Below are positions 54,184-64,000 of a stretch of DNA of 64,000 nucleotides, in pieces (the stretch's first letter is position 1; each line of letters starts with the position of its first letter). Below the pieces are notes generated by a model, which saw nothing but the letters and a program-made list of their open reading frames with translations, was not told the origin of the DNA and ran no database searches. The position numbers and the translations under genes were made by a program. Source of the DNA: Marchantia polymorpha subsp. ruderalis (lineage: Eukaryota; Streptophyta; Marchantiopsida; Marchantiales; Marchantiaceae); assembly GCA_037833965.1 (NCBI GenBank), contig AP031352.1:1282501-1346500 (forward strand). The letters run 5' to 3'.

Positions 54184-55623
54184 TGCTCACTGTATCATAA
54201 ATAGTAGTAACTACATACTACTCGAAAATGTGGCTATCATCTTGAAGATTCATATGTAGATTTGCTACTACTTCTGGTGGGCATAGGCGTAGTTATGCTC
54301 CTTAGGACAAATATTGTTTACAATGCGTACAATCACGCATTTGTTACGCTGTTTGGAGTAAAAGAAAAACATCCAACGAAGCATGACGTGATTGATGTTG
54401 TACAAATCGGCGGAGGCTAAGCTTGATAAGCATCGATGTCTTCGTTAAAGATTAAGATAATGGAGGTGCAGATGCCCTCCTTTATTACACATATGCAGCT
54501 GCTTTCCGGCACCCTCTAAGAACGGGTCAATGGACGAGATAGCTTCAAGGGGATCGAAATCCAGAAAGCAGTTGAAATTGCACCTCGTGGGACACGCTGT
54601 AAGCAAACCTCACATGTTCTACCCCTTTACGCACCCCGCCTCACCACTGGGTTTTATCATATCATTTCTCTTACTCTAACTCAGCTTGGTACCTTCAGGA
54701 CGTTAAAAAAGTTGGTCAAACAGTTCACGTTCGTTGTCATTAATCTGGAAGAATGTCGAGTGGAATTTATGGCAAACTCCATTCTCGAGGTAGCTGATCT
54801 CTTGTATACTACAAAATCCCAAGTACGTTTCCTGTTCTTCGACTTTATGAGTTCTTAGCATCTGATTTCTCTTCACGTCTCTGGTGCAAGACAACTCGTA
54901 CATCGATGATGTCATCTAAACATTTCGTACAGGAGAAAAGTTCATGCGGACATGCAAAAGGGTGTGTGAACACATCTCACGCATACCATGCGTGATGTGT
55001 TCACTTTATCTGTGAATAAAATCAATGACTAACATGACATATGAGTCATAAAAGTCCTCATGTGTCCATAAATTACGCAGGTGAGTAGAGAATTCTGCCC
55101 TCAGCTGCTTTTTCCTGTTTCAAAACTGATGAACCCATTCCTCGTTGAAAAAGTGTTTCTCAGAACGGCCCACCATACAGATGGATGAAAGAGAACATAA
55201 ATGCAGATGCCAGCCTTTATTATCAAGAAAGAAAAATGGAACACAACAAATGGGGTCCAACGCTGCTGATTTGATGGGAGGTGACTACTGACAACCTCCG
55301 ATCACAAAAGCAGCGTAAGATAATGATCAATGTTGGCAAACTTCGTGGGTATCTACATCCGGTGAATCTAACGCATCTAATATCCACGTCCACGTTTCAC
55401 TGATATACCAAAGTTTCTCTGATGTAGCAATATTGTATGTCTGAAAAGAAAATGTTGAGACCGACTGATCTAATCTAAACTTCTTCTGGTAAACGGCATG
55501 CTTTTGAATAAATGTAGCTGAGCAGCAGCTTATCTGAGGACAGATGACCTGATAGTGAGGGCCCAAAAGTGATGGCAAATTATAGACCAAACGTAAGAAA
55601 AACTGACCTCAGTCACAAGTTAG
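54184..55623. other. Intergenic region upstream of the chorismate mutase 3' end
   Basis: No coding segment is supported. The right part should contain the 3' untranslated region of chorismate mutase. Confidence 0.4.
54966..55004. repeat. Inverted repeat with short loop
   Basis: The left arm (GTGAACACATCTCACGCAT) and the right arm (ATGCGTGATGTGTTCAC) are complementary except for a two-base bulge, around ACC. It is a stable hairpin about 620 bp beyond the chorismate mutase stop codon. Confidence 0.8.
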
Positions 55624-58401
55624 TCACTTGTCTAATCTTCGGAGCAGATATTGCACTTGAACTTTCTTGGTTAGGGGCATGACCCAGTCGCCGTAGAGCC
55701 GGGCTACAAGTTTGGGATCGATCTTATATACTGGAGGCTTCGCTGCATCCAGAGCAACCTCCTGACCAAAAGTCCTGGCTTTTGCTTCCACTCTCCGTTG
55801 CACGTTCAACTCTACGCTCTCGAACGTAATAAGCTTATAGAGTGCTTCAGAATCCTACCAAATAAGCAAAACTTTGTGTCAGCAAGTATTAAACGTGCAC
55901 AACTGAGCTACATTTGAGCTAGAGTGAAAATACGTCAATGGTTAATTGACAGTATAAAAACGTTAAGGTTCAATATCAGCATTCACATCTTCAATTTAGA
56001 ACACACTGATCGATACGAAAGCCTACATGAAGATGGCAATGAGTAATACCTGGTTTCTGATATGAGGTTCGAAGAGATGTGGGGTAACTCTGAACTTGGC
56101 TTCAGCAACAAACTTCCCGTAATGTATTCTCTTCGACAAAGCCTGCGGAAATACATCGATACACGGATCTTTTAGACAAATCGCCAAGACTGTCAATCTC
56201 TAGGATGAGTCTTTGTGTGCACATTAAGTGAATAAAGTAGATGATGCAAAGTTGGTCGAGGTGGAACCAACATTTAGAGCAATATAAGTGATTCTCTTAC
56301 AGTGATACGAGTGCTTGATGGTCTATGTTGGTGTGGATGTCATATTAAAGATTGTCAAGCCTTGAGGTATTAGAAGACAAAATTTAAGCCCGATTTTGTG
56401 CATATACATATGCATAAGATGGAAGGGGAAGACAAGCTGAAAGGTAGCCAACCTGCAAGCACAGCACGTCGCACGTTGCCGCAGAGCCGTAGTTTCCATC
56501 GTCGCCCTCGACAGCGACTCCAGGCAAAAGGTCATCAAAGTACATGTCCCACACTAGCGAATTGATGTTTATATCATCCGCTGCTTTATGTAAAACCTGA
56601 ACACAACACAGTTACATTCCGGTATTAAGATCACCTCACGGACAAAGGCTATGAAATGAAATTTTCGAGGTCTTCGCAGTTGCTAAGCCTAATCACAAAT
56701 TACTACTCTTCAGAATTTCAGACTTTTGCGAATTCTCACCTTCGGGTAAGCCATAGGAGGCAGGATGGGCTTGGGTAGATCTTGTGGAAAAAAGGCATGC
56801 TCATCAGGGCTGGTATACCGCCGAACCTGCTCCAAAGCAACCGTACATGACTGTCAAGAAGGCTCTTCCGTTCTTCCAACAACTTTCATTCTGAGCTCTT
56901 TTGGTTGTTACGGAAAGTTGACCGAGAGAATCTTGAACAACTGCCGCTTGTTGAACGGATTTCAATCGGCACACAAAATCTCCAAAGATACAGTAAAGTA
57001 GAAATATAAATGTATTTCTTGCTAGAAATATACTAGTTGAATATTCACTCCAACTTCTATAAGCATTAGACCCGGCGTCGGTCGGGATTCCAATTCAAAT
57101 CGAGTGTTCTGACGTTTGATTAGACAAAATTGAAAATCACATGAACCCGAAAATAAGTGAAAGTGAAAAGTGTTGGTTCTTGACTCCACTCACGCTGGCA
57201 TGGAGCCGCTCTGTTTCTCTCAGCAAGAACTCGATCAGCGACCCGGTGAAACCTTCGATTTGGAAAACCCCGGGGGCATAGGTCGGAGGATTCGTGCAGT
57301 ACTGAGCACGTTCCAGTAGGTTGTAAATGATACTGTCTTCTTGTCGAATCAGGGAGTCACGAATGCTGTCCAACGTCAGCTCTTCCGTTTCTTCTTTCTC
57401 TTGCATAACACCAGCGCTTCTGCAGCACCAGACAGTTATCCGGTGAATGTCAGCATGAGGGTGGACCAAAAAAAAAGCATGAGGGCAGCACCAAAAAAAA
57501 TTCTGCTGCACACAACGGCCCATCAGGGAGAAGTATTCCATGCAGGGCAGCGCAGATGAATGGGTTGCCTGTAAGAACGGTGTATGACTCCAAACAGAAA
57601 TATGACGTAAACCATCAAAAGGGGTGCTTGTTTAACCTCGTAATTATTCCTTATGATTGCAACAGTTCCAATCGAGGTGTTAAGAAGTTACTCGCTTGAG
57701 GAAAAGTATGGAGCTCATTCGGCACTTATTTATTTTGGCCTTAGTTCAGCACTTGTAAGCGAAAAGGACAGAGAATTTAGCCTCAAAAGAATTGGGGGGA
57801 AAGGACCACAAGTTCGAGCCTAATATAGGTGCAGATCTCTTCGAGAAAAAGCGGGATGAAAGTCCAGATGATAGTTCTTCAGTGATCAAAGGTAAACTAC
57901 GCCTTCGAGTTCACCCTGATGATCCTGTTTGGTCACAAAATCCAATGCATGCCCTGCTATCCCTCCAGTCCAGTGATCCATGCACCGCAACACTCCTTTG
58001 CAATGCGAAGCTGGATTCCCAAATGCGCTCAGAACCCGCTCATGACAGGAACTTATGGCATTGTAAGGTCGGGATTGAAGGAAAGATTCTAGCCTATGGT
58101 AATTGCAATCGACTATGGATTAGCATTGTAGAAAACCGAGGTGCCGATAGGAACCGAACCTAGAGGAAGATGCGGCAACAACGCTGGACGGACCCCATCG
58201 CCCGACTGATGGAGCCCTGGCGCTGGATTTCCAGTTGATGGCAAGTTTTGGTACGCCCTTCTGTAGTAGATCTGAACCCGTGTTCGCCTCCATGCTCAGA
58301 CCACAAAATCTGGATGCAGAGTTGCTCGACAAGCCAACTTGGCCAGCACCAGACATCTTCGACGAGATGAAGTGCGCTGGCATGCAAACGCTCAGGGCCA
58401 T
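55624..58401 (-). CDS. CM: Chorismate mutase, plastid type
   Basis: The product converts chorismate to prephenate, the branch point towards phenylalanine and tyrosine in the shikimate pathway. There are six exons: 58160-58401, 57194-57419, 56740-56826, 56453-56596, 56050-56142 and 55624-55854. All are GT-AG and in phase, giving 340 residues. The first exon gives about 80 residues rich in Ser, Ala and Gly without conserved domain content, as expected of a plastid transit peptide. The eukaryotic AroQ-type helical domain starts at LTLDSIRDSLIRQEDSIIYN. It includes LLERAQYC, GSLIEFLLRETERLHA, the GDDGNYGS motif (216-223), ALSKRIHYGKFVAEAKF and the end VMPLTKKVQVQYLLRRLD. The start is the first ATG of the open frame (GGC ATG G context). 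Plastid forms are usually inhibited by Phe and Tyr and activated by Trp; this is known for the family and not proved here. Confidence 0.96.
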
Positions 58402-59258
58402 GCCTCCGGAGTTCCGACTATGCTCCGAGCTCCAAACGCTCTCAGCGGCCCTGGATCGACTCAATCGAGAGACTGGTCAGCTTCGCAGCACGCAGAGGAA
58501 TGAACTCAAACCAGCGCACTCGTCCAGATGGCAACGTCCACACTCGTTCTCGAAGAATCGAGCTGACACCAAGTGTCCATGGACTGAGTCGACACACTGA
58601 AGAAAAGACTCCCTCGCTCACAGACTCTCACTCTCTTTGACTGACTCTCTGACTGCCTGCCTGCCTGCGAAAGAAGGCGATGAGACCCTGGTCCCCGATT
58701 CGACACGGCTATCCAGCTCTAACTCTGAGCACGACGAAGAAGGAAGCGAGAGGATCTGAGCAGAGAAATGCCAAATACAGCTGACCCCACCGCCGTCTCC
58801 ACACCCAAGGGCAGCCGTCTGGGCCCCTCAGCTCCCCTCACAGGAGGTGAATCCAAATGAGACAGACAGGCGGGAGTCAATTTGGAACGGAGCGTCAGGT
58901 CGGTGGGCGTGGAGACTGCAGCAGTCACTGCTGGAATCTTGAGGCCTCGGTGGGTGAGAGTCTCACAAAGAAGACAAGCGCTGCAGCCGGGCAGCGACTG
59001 AGCAACCACCGGTCAGCGACGGATTCCGTTCGTGGTGCGAAACCAGTGGCTGCTGGTGCCGGGTCTGCGTCTGTGGCTCGAGTGATACTCGGTCGTGGCA
59101 CGTCTTCGGGTTGCAGTGAAATGTGGGAAGCACGGCCGACTCCTTGATCTGTGGAGCTGGACCAGCACACTCGCGCCCCGAGTCCATTGCTTTCACGGTT
59201 CTGCCGCTTTGATTCTACTAGTCCAAGTCAGCCCTCTCCTTTCGTTTCCTTTTTGGAT
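58402..59258. other. GC-rich leader/promoter of chorismate mutase
   Basis: GC-rich sequence with short tandem runs (CTGCCTGCCTGC near 58655). Overlapping open frames on both strands are compositional. It probably contains the transcription start, leader and promoter of chorismate mutase. Confidence 0.4.
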
Positions 59259-59310
59259 GCTCTCTTCCGTTTTTGAGGTCTTTCCGAAGACCTCGAAAAC
59301 GGAAGAGAGC
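59259..59310. repeat. 24-bp near-perfect hairpin (first of a pair)
   Basis: The arms 59259-59282 and 59287-59310 pair over 24 positions, with only one G-T type mismatch, around a four-base loop TCCG. The apical part reads GAGGTCTT/AAGACCTC. Confidence 0.92.
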
Positions 59311-59333
59311 GTCCAGAACGGTCTAATTCATAG

Positions 59334-59373
59334 CATTCATAACACGGTCTTTCTGAAGACCGTGTTATGAATG
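59334..59373. repeat. 18-bp perfect hairpin (second of a pair)
   Basis: The arms 59334-59351 and 59356-59373 are exactly complementary around a four-base loop TCTG. The apical part reads CGGTCTT/AAGACCG, closely resembling that of the neighbouring hairpin only 23 bp away. Confidence 0.95.
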
Positions 59374-62300
59374 AAATTCCCAAACTATTTCGTCCTAAAG
59401 CTCTGGTCGAGAGCCGTCTACTGTAAGAGGGATCGAGAAACGCTTGAGCAGATCCTAACCCGTACCTTACCGTACCCCATGCACTACCTTCTCCATTGCA
59501 CAACCCCATGTATTTCAATCAATGCTGTTTTCAATGCTGGTTTTGTTCAACGCACAACGGACTTGCCAACTTTGAGTGGCCCTTCCAGCAGCACCCTCGA
59601 GATCGGTTTACCGCATCAATGTCAATACCAATGATATGGAACAAATCCGTGGGACCCAAAGCAAAGGCAACCATGCTTGGTTTTACTTTTTCACAGTTTT
59701 TCATGTTGATCGTGATTCTTTCCCAGTGAATTTAGTCAACATGACTAAAGTTTCCCAATATAATGAATCATGGCATGGGAGAAAGTACGCTTATACCTAG
59801 AGAGGCTAGAACCCATGTTGTGCACAAAACATGTATTATCGTGACTGCAAATCAGAAAAGATGTTATGTGACTTAAATGTTTAGCATGAGATGATGACCA
59901 CCAGTAAGTGACATGCATATTGTGACTGAGTGAACAAAATATCACGTTCAAATTGCTCAATTTTACAACTATATAGACTTCATACCTGTGAATGAACACC
60001 CGGAACATGCAATCAAATGTAATCACTTGTATTTTTGGATAAAACTTTTTATATTCAATGTAGATCACAATGATTTAATTTTCAAGAATCTCAAAATTGA
60101 AAATCACTTGACTTCAATAATTTTCTTGAGATGAGGACATTTGTTGTACGATGAAGTCACATCACGGTGACAAAAGAAAAGCACTACCTTATTACTTCTA
60201 AATTTCTCTCCATAATTCAACCGGGGGGACACATCTTGGCATAGCACCTGAACCACCCGAACAAATCCAACTACTTGCGTGCATGTTCATGCATCCAAGT
60301 CATGTGTGTGTACATATATTACATATTTAACAAGTCTTTATAGTTGTAGAATTGAGCAGTCTAATCTTTAATGTGTATAATAGAATATAGATTGCCGAAT
60401 TCTTCTTAACTAGACTCTCAAACCTAATAATCACTTGATCCGAAACAGAAGAACTGCTGGGAATTATGATCATCCGTAATGCGCATGGGATCTGTGCCAG
60501 TAATAAATACAAGGCTATCAGATACAATAACTTATCATGCAGATTAACGGTGCGACAAAACTGACGTATCAACATTATTATTATTGCTTCCCTGAAGTTC
60601 TCTTACTTGAAGGTAATCTTAAGGTGGTAAGGAAATTGCTAGACAATACAGGTCTTTCCAGACTTTAGGAAGAGTGTCCTCTGAAATAAGGTGCAACTTT
60701 ACTCCGCAACTCTGCAATATGTCGAAGCGCGGACTCTATCACAATATTTGCAATCAAGTTCGCCCAGACATCTGCGTGGTGTACGAGATATCGTATGCCA
60801 CAGACCGGCTACGATACCCAACATCTCTAACTCCAAAAGGAATCATGTGTAGATGGTACTACTAACACCTAGATAGGATGAATAAATAAATACTTGAGGA
60901 AGTGCTGTTGCAGATGCGACGTAGATCACTTTCAAGTGTCCTGTGTTCTTGGAACATGCGATTGCTATACGCGAAAACTCGACCTATAGTATTGTGTATC
61001 ATGACAATTCACTATTATGATTGTTATTTTAAAGATATAATTGTGGAATCAGTGGAGATAAATTTTATATGCCGTGTCAGAAACAACAAAACATTACCTT
61101 AAATGTTGGTTAATGACTAACAATACTTGTGTAAAAAACTTACAAAATCTCTCTGAAGTAAGGTATGTGTGATAGAAGGAAAAAAGCCTTGCCAAAGCAA
61201 ATTCGTGCATACTTCCTACAAAATGACTGAGAAGTGAGGCACAATGAGATGAAACAGATATTTCACTCCCTTTGATTGATGCAGACTAATAGTACCACAA
61301 ATAGTGTGCAGATACCACTCAGCTGATGACTGAAAACTTGTCACGCCCTTGCGGTTGTGGATGTGGCGTCTTACCACTGCTATTTGCGAGGAGATTGCTG
61401 AGAAAAGGGGGAAAAGACTGACAGAGTGGATTGTGTTTGAGAATAAAGAATAAACAGGTACAGAATGAATGAGGAGAATCAACCGATACGGAACAGATAT
61501 ACAATTTAGAGAGAGAATACATGAGCTATCCGTATTTTACTTGACTGATCAAAACTTGTCTTCAGTAATTTCAATCCATCGAAAATTAAGAAAAAATAGG
61601 ATAATCTTGACTGAACTGTCGTAAGAAGTGTCTGAAGAAGCAAAGTAGTACTCCTAATAAGTGAAATTGAAAATGCAAAAAATGCCTTCGGCGGTAGGGT
61701 TCAAATAATTGGATTGCAGGATTGAATGAGGTATTTGTGACACCAAGTCTTTCGCCAAAAGATTCCCACGTCATAGAATACTGAGCTTGGAGGAAAATGA
61801 GCTTCACAATGCTTATATCAATATTCCAACCTTCATTCACATACCCACCCTGAAAACTTAAAGGACGTACACTAGAGCGTCAAGTGTTTTACAACATTGG
61901 AATCACATACATGCGGATACTTCACAGATAACAGAAAAGAGATTCACATTTGCATATTATACATTAATCTTACAAACTGGAATAAACTGCCTTTTTTAAA
62001 GGTAACAGATCTAGCCACTGGAGCAGTACTTGAGATGCCTATCGAAACCGGCACATCAGTGTATCAAATCACAAATGTCGTTCCTCCTGTCAGATGTACA
62101 GAGTCTGTCAATAATCAATCTTCTGAGTCCTTAATGACTGTAATAATGAAAGTAAAGAATTATATACCACATTCGGAGACTACACAGTTATCACCAGCAA
62201 CAACAAACGAAACTTTCTGCATGGTGCACTATTTACTTCTCATAAGCTTTCAACCTCTCCTGACTAACTAAAACAAAAGAGACAGGAACTCCATGAGAAA

Positions 62301-62400
62301 GGAAGATGTTGAAGCTTAAAGCAGTAATCAAACTCTAGTACCTTCTTCATTTCGGCACTATATTCAGCCGTTTAGAACTGCAAGAAGCACATCAAAGCCT
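59374..62400. other. Intergenic region, no supported gene
   Basis: Mostly AT-rich, with short frames and no recognisable products. The right part lies downstream of the PBZ-protein stop and should include its 3' untranslated region. Confidence 0.4.
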
Positions 62401-64000
62401 TCATGGGCTAGGATGGTAAAACTGTGCTCGATGTTCGGCATTCTTCCTGAATTAAACAGCGCAAAGATATAAGCTCCCATACTTTATATGAAACATATGT
62501 ATAATAGAATATATGTAAAACATATATTCTATCAATAAAAGGTCTATCCAAGACATTACAATGACTATGTTTCACTTCCATAAGTGTACTGAAGTACCTG
62601 TAGCACTTGCTGCCGTATTGGCACAGCGGTTTCTTATTCTTCCCTCCAGATTTCCCTTTAGGTTTCTTCGAGGAGCCTCCATCGCCATCATCGTCATCGC
62701 TGTCTTCCTCTATAGGATCATCGTCATCGACTACGAAATTAGGCAAAGATCCACTGGAATCATCATCGTCATCACTATCCTCATCACTGTCCTCATCGGA
62801 ATCCTCTTGGAGTTTCTTTGATGGCTTCAAAGTTAAGCTTTGATTATTAGCTCTCTTGCTCGCTGGATTTCTTGGCTTGGTTTCTCTGGTTGTCAGAACC
62901 CTCTTTCCTTTATTCTGCACAACGGTTTTTAGACGATCTTGTTCCGCTTGAGTATCTCCATCCCATTCTTCCTCTTCGTCTGAGTTTTGTGGTTTCCTTA
63001 CGAAGGTCTTGCCTATATTACCACCTCTTTTAGAAGTCATTGGCTCATCATCAGAAATATCATCTGCCTTTCCTTTATCCTGACCAATATCCGATCTCCA
63101 CAGGCCCTGGTTAGCTTTGATTTGTTTCTCAAACCCAGAGAACTCCGAACCTTCAACAAGGAAGCCAAACTCTGCCATCAGCCAGAAACTTGTATAAGCT
63201 ATTGCAACCGCAAGATAATTAAAACAAGACTGTCATTTGTACTTGCCTGACATTAACATTTACATGCTATAACAAAGGTGCAATATAGTACATAAATCAT
63301 GAACGTGGCCTGAATATACATAGTTTTGAAAGCACAATCAACATATTACATCAAGATACAAATATGTAGAACACTCTTTTACCAACTTGCATCTTGAAGC
63401 TGCAAAGAGTTTCTTGAAACGGAAAAAAGAATAGGTGTAAGGTTGAGCTCACAAAACGCTACTGTGCAAGATGAAAAAGACATACCTTTGACAGGATCCA
63501 GGGAAGATGTGCTTCCATTGTTTCGTGGGTTGATAGCTTCCTCATGTTTCCCCACGGCATGCTCACCATTTTCCACCTTCCTTGAAGCCGCTTTGTGCGC
63601 ACTCTCTTCCTTATGGCCTTCTACTTTAATTTCATCATTACCGTGTTGTTCAGCTTTGAAGACACCGTTTGCTGCCTGATGCTGCCGCTTGGTAGAGCTA
63701 TTTCCTCCTGTCCCTTCTCCCTCCAGTCTTCTACGTTGGCGTCTAGCAACAGCTTCGGCAATTCCTTCCTCTTCATCCATAGGAGGGATCTTAGCATCTT
63801 GCGCACTCTTGACTGTTGAATTTTCAAATTCGTCGGTGTTTACCTTCCTACGCCTAGCAACAGGTTGAGCATATCCTTCCTCCTCTTCATCTCTGCTATT
63901 CTTTCTGATTTGAGTAGTCTCAACCCCACCGGTGTTAACCTTCGTACGCCTGGTAACAGCTTCCGCAATTCTTTCGTCCTCCTCACCTCTGCTATTCGTC
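62401..64000 (-). CDS. PBZ-type zinc-finger protein, 5' end outside the window
   Basis: Three exons are visible: 63486-64000 (continuing off the window), 62598-63171 and 62401-62446, joined by GT-AG in phase. They give at least 377 residues. The N-terminal part has acidic/basic imperfect repeats (EEEGIAEAVARR type). Next come EFGFLVEGSEFSGFEKQIK, basic nuclear-type patches (SKKPKGKSGGKNKKP) and a long Asp/Ser/Glu-rich tract. The last 25 residues form a PBZ finger with spacing C-x5-C-x6-H-x5-H (CQYGSKCYRKNAEHRAQFYH), split across two exons, followed by PSP and stop. PBZ fingers in APLF, CHFR and SNM1A bind poly(ADP-ribose) at DNA damage sites, so a nuclear DNA-damage or chromatin role is likely. 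Whether an FHA or other domain precedes it cannot be seen. Confidence 0.85.

Noticed and set aside
57792..58163. Plus-strand open frame of 123 codons inside chorismate mutase intron 1
   Set aside because: It begins at TTG, has no domain, and overlaps the first exon of the real gene on the other strand.
58925..59196. Overlapping minus-strand frames upstream of chorismate mutase
   Set aside because: GC-rich leader sequence gives open frames in several phases. The conserved protein is fully accounted for downstream.
61897..62271. Plus-strand 124-codon frame beside the PBZ gene
   Set aside because: It has no motif, lies opposite the presumed 3' end of the PBZ gene, and is flanked by AT-rich sequence.

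Overview
This window is nuclear DNA from a land plant and most resembles a moss such as Physcomitrium. The evidence is plant-type proteins (plastid chorismate mutase, SRD2-type SNAPc subunit, RBL/RbBP5-type COMPASS subunit), canonical GT-AG introns of about 100-900 bp, and gene islands separated by long AT-rich, repeat-worn tracts. The moss placement is an inference from base composition and gene style. No rRNA, tRNA, CRISPR or bacterial-style operon was seen.

Layout. 1-12.7 kb is mostly AT-rich sequence with no gene I can support. 12.7-14.65 kb is a small island with one convincing exon and further coding-like pieces of unknown identity. 14.65-22.6 kb is AT-rich again and carries a decayed Mutator-like transposase (about 17.8-18.5 kb). 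22.6-24.3 kb holds dephospho-CoA kinase in 3 exons. 24.3-31.2 kb has no certain gene, but 28.2-29.7 kb shows a TATA box, splice-bounded open segments and a strong hairpin on the minus strand. 31.2-32.1 kb is an intronless aldo/keto reductase. 34.1-39.5 kb is SNAPC3/SRD2 in 11 exons. 43.7-47.8 kb is RbBP5/RBL, including a 19-bp first coding exon. 49.0-49.25 kb is an intact hAT-type MITE with an 8-bp target duplication. 49.3-55.6 kb is AT-rich, with a 266-bp tandem duplication. 55.6-58.4 kb is plastid chorismate mutase in 6 exons. 59.26-59.37 kb contains two adjacent near-perfect hairpins. 62.4-64.0 kb is the 3' part of a gene ending in a PBZ zinc finger, which runs off the right edge.

All six confidently assigned genes lie on the minus strand but are spaced by kilobases and are not an operon. 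They cover CoA synthesis, carbonyl reduction, snRNA transcription, H3K4 methylation, aromatic amino acid synthesis and a probable poly(ADP-ribose)-binding protein. I rebuilt the exon models by hand from reading frames, splice dinucleotides and phase; every listed multi-exon model closes in frame. No database search was run.
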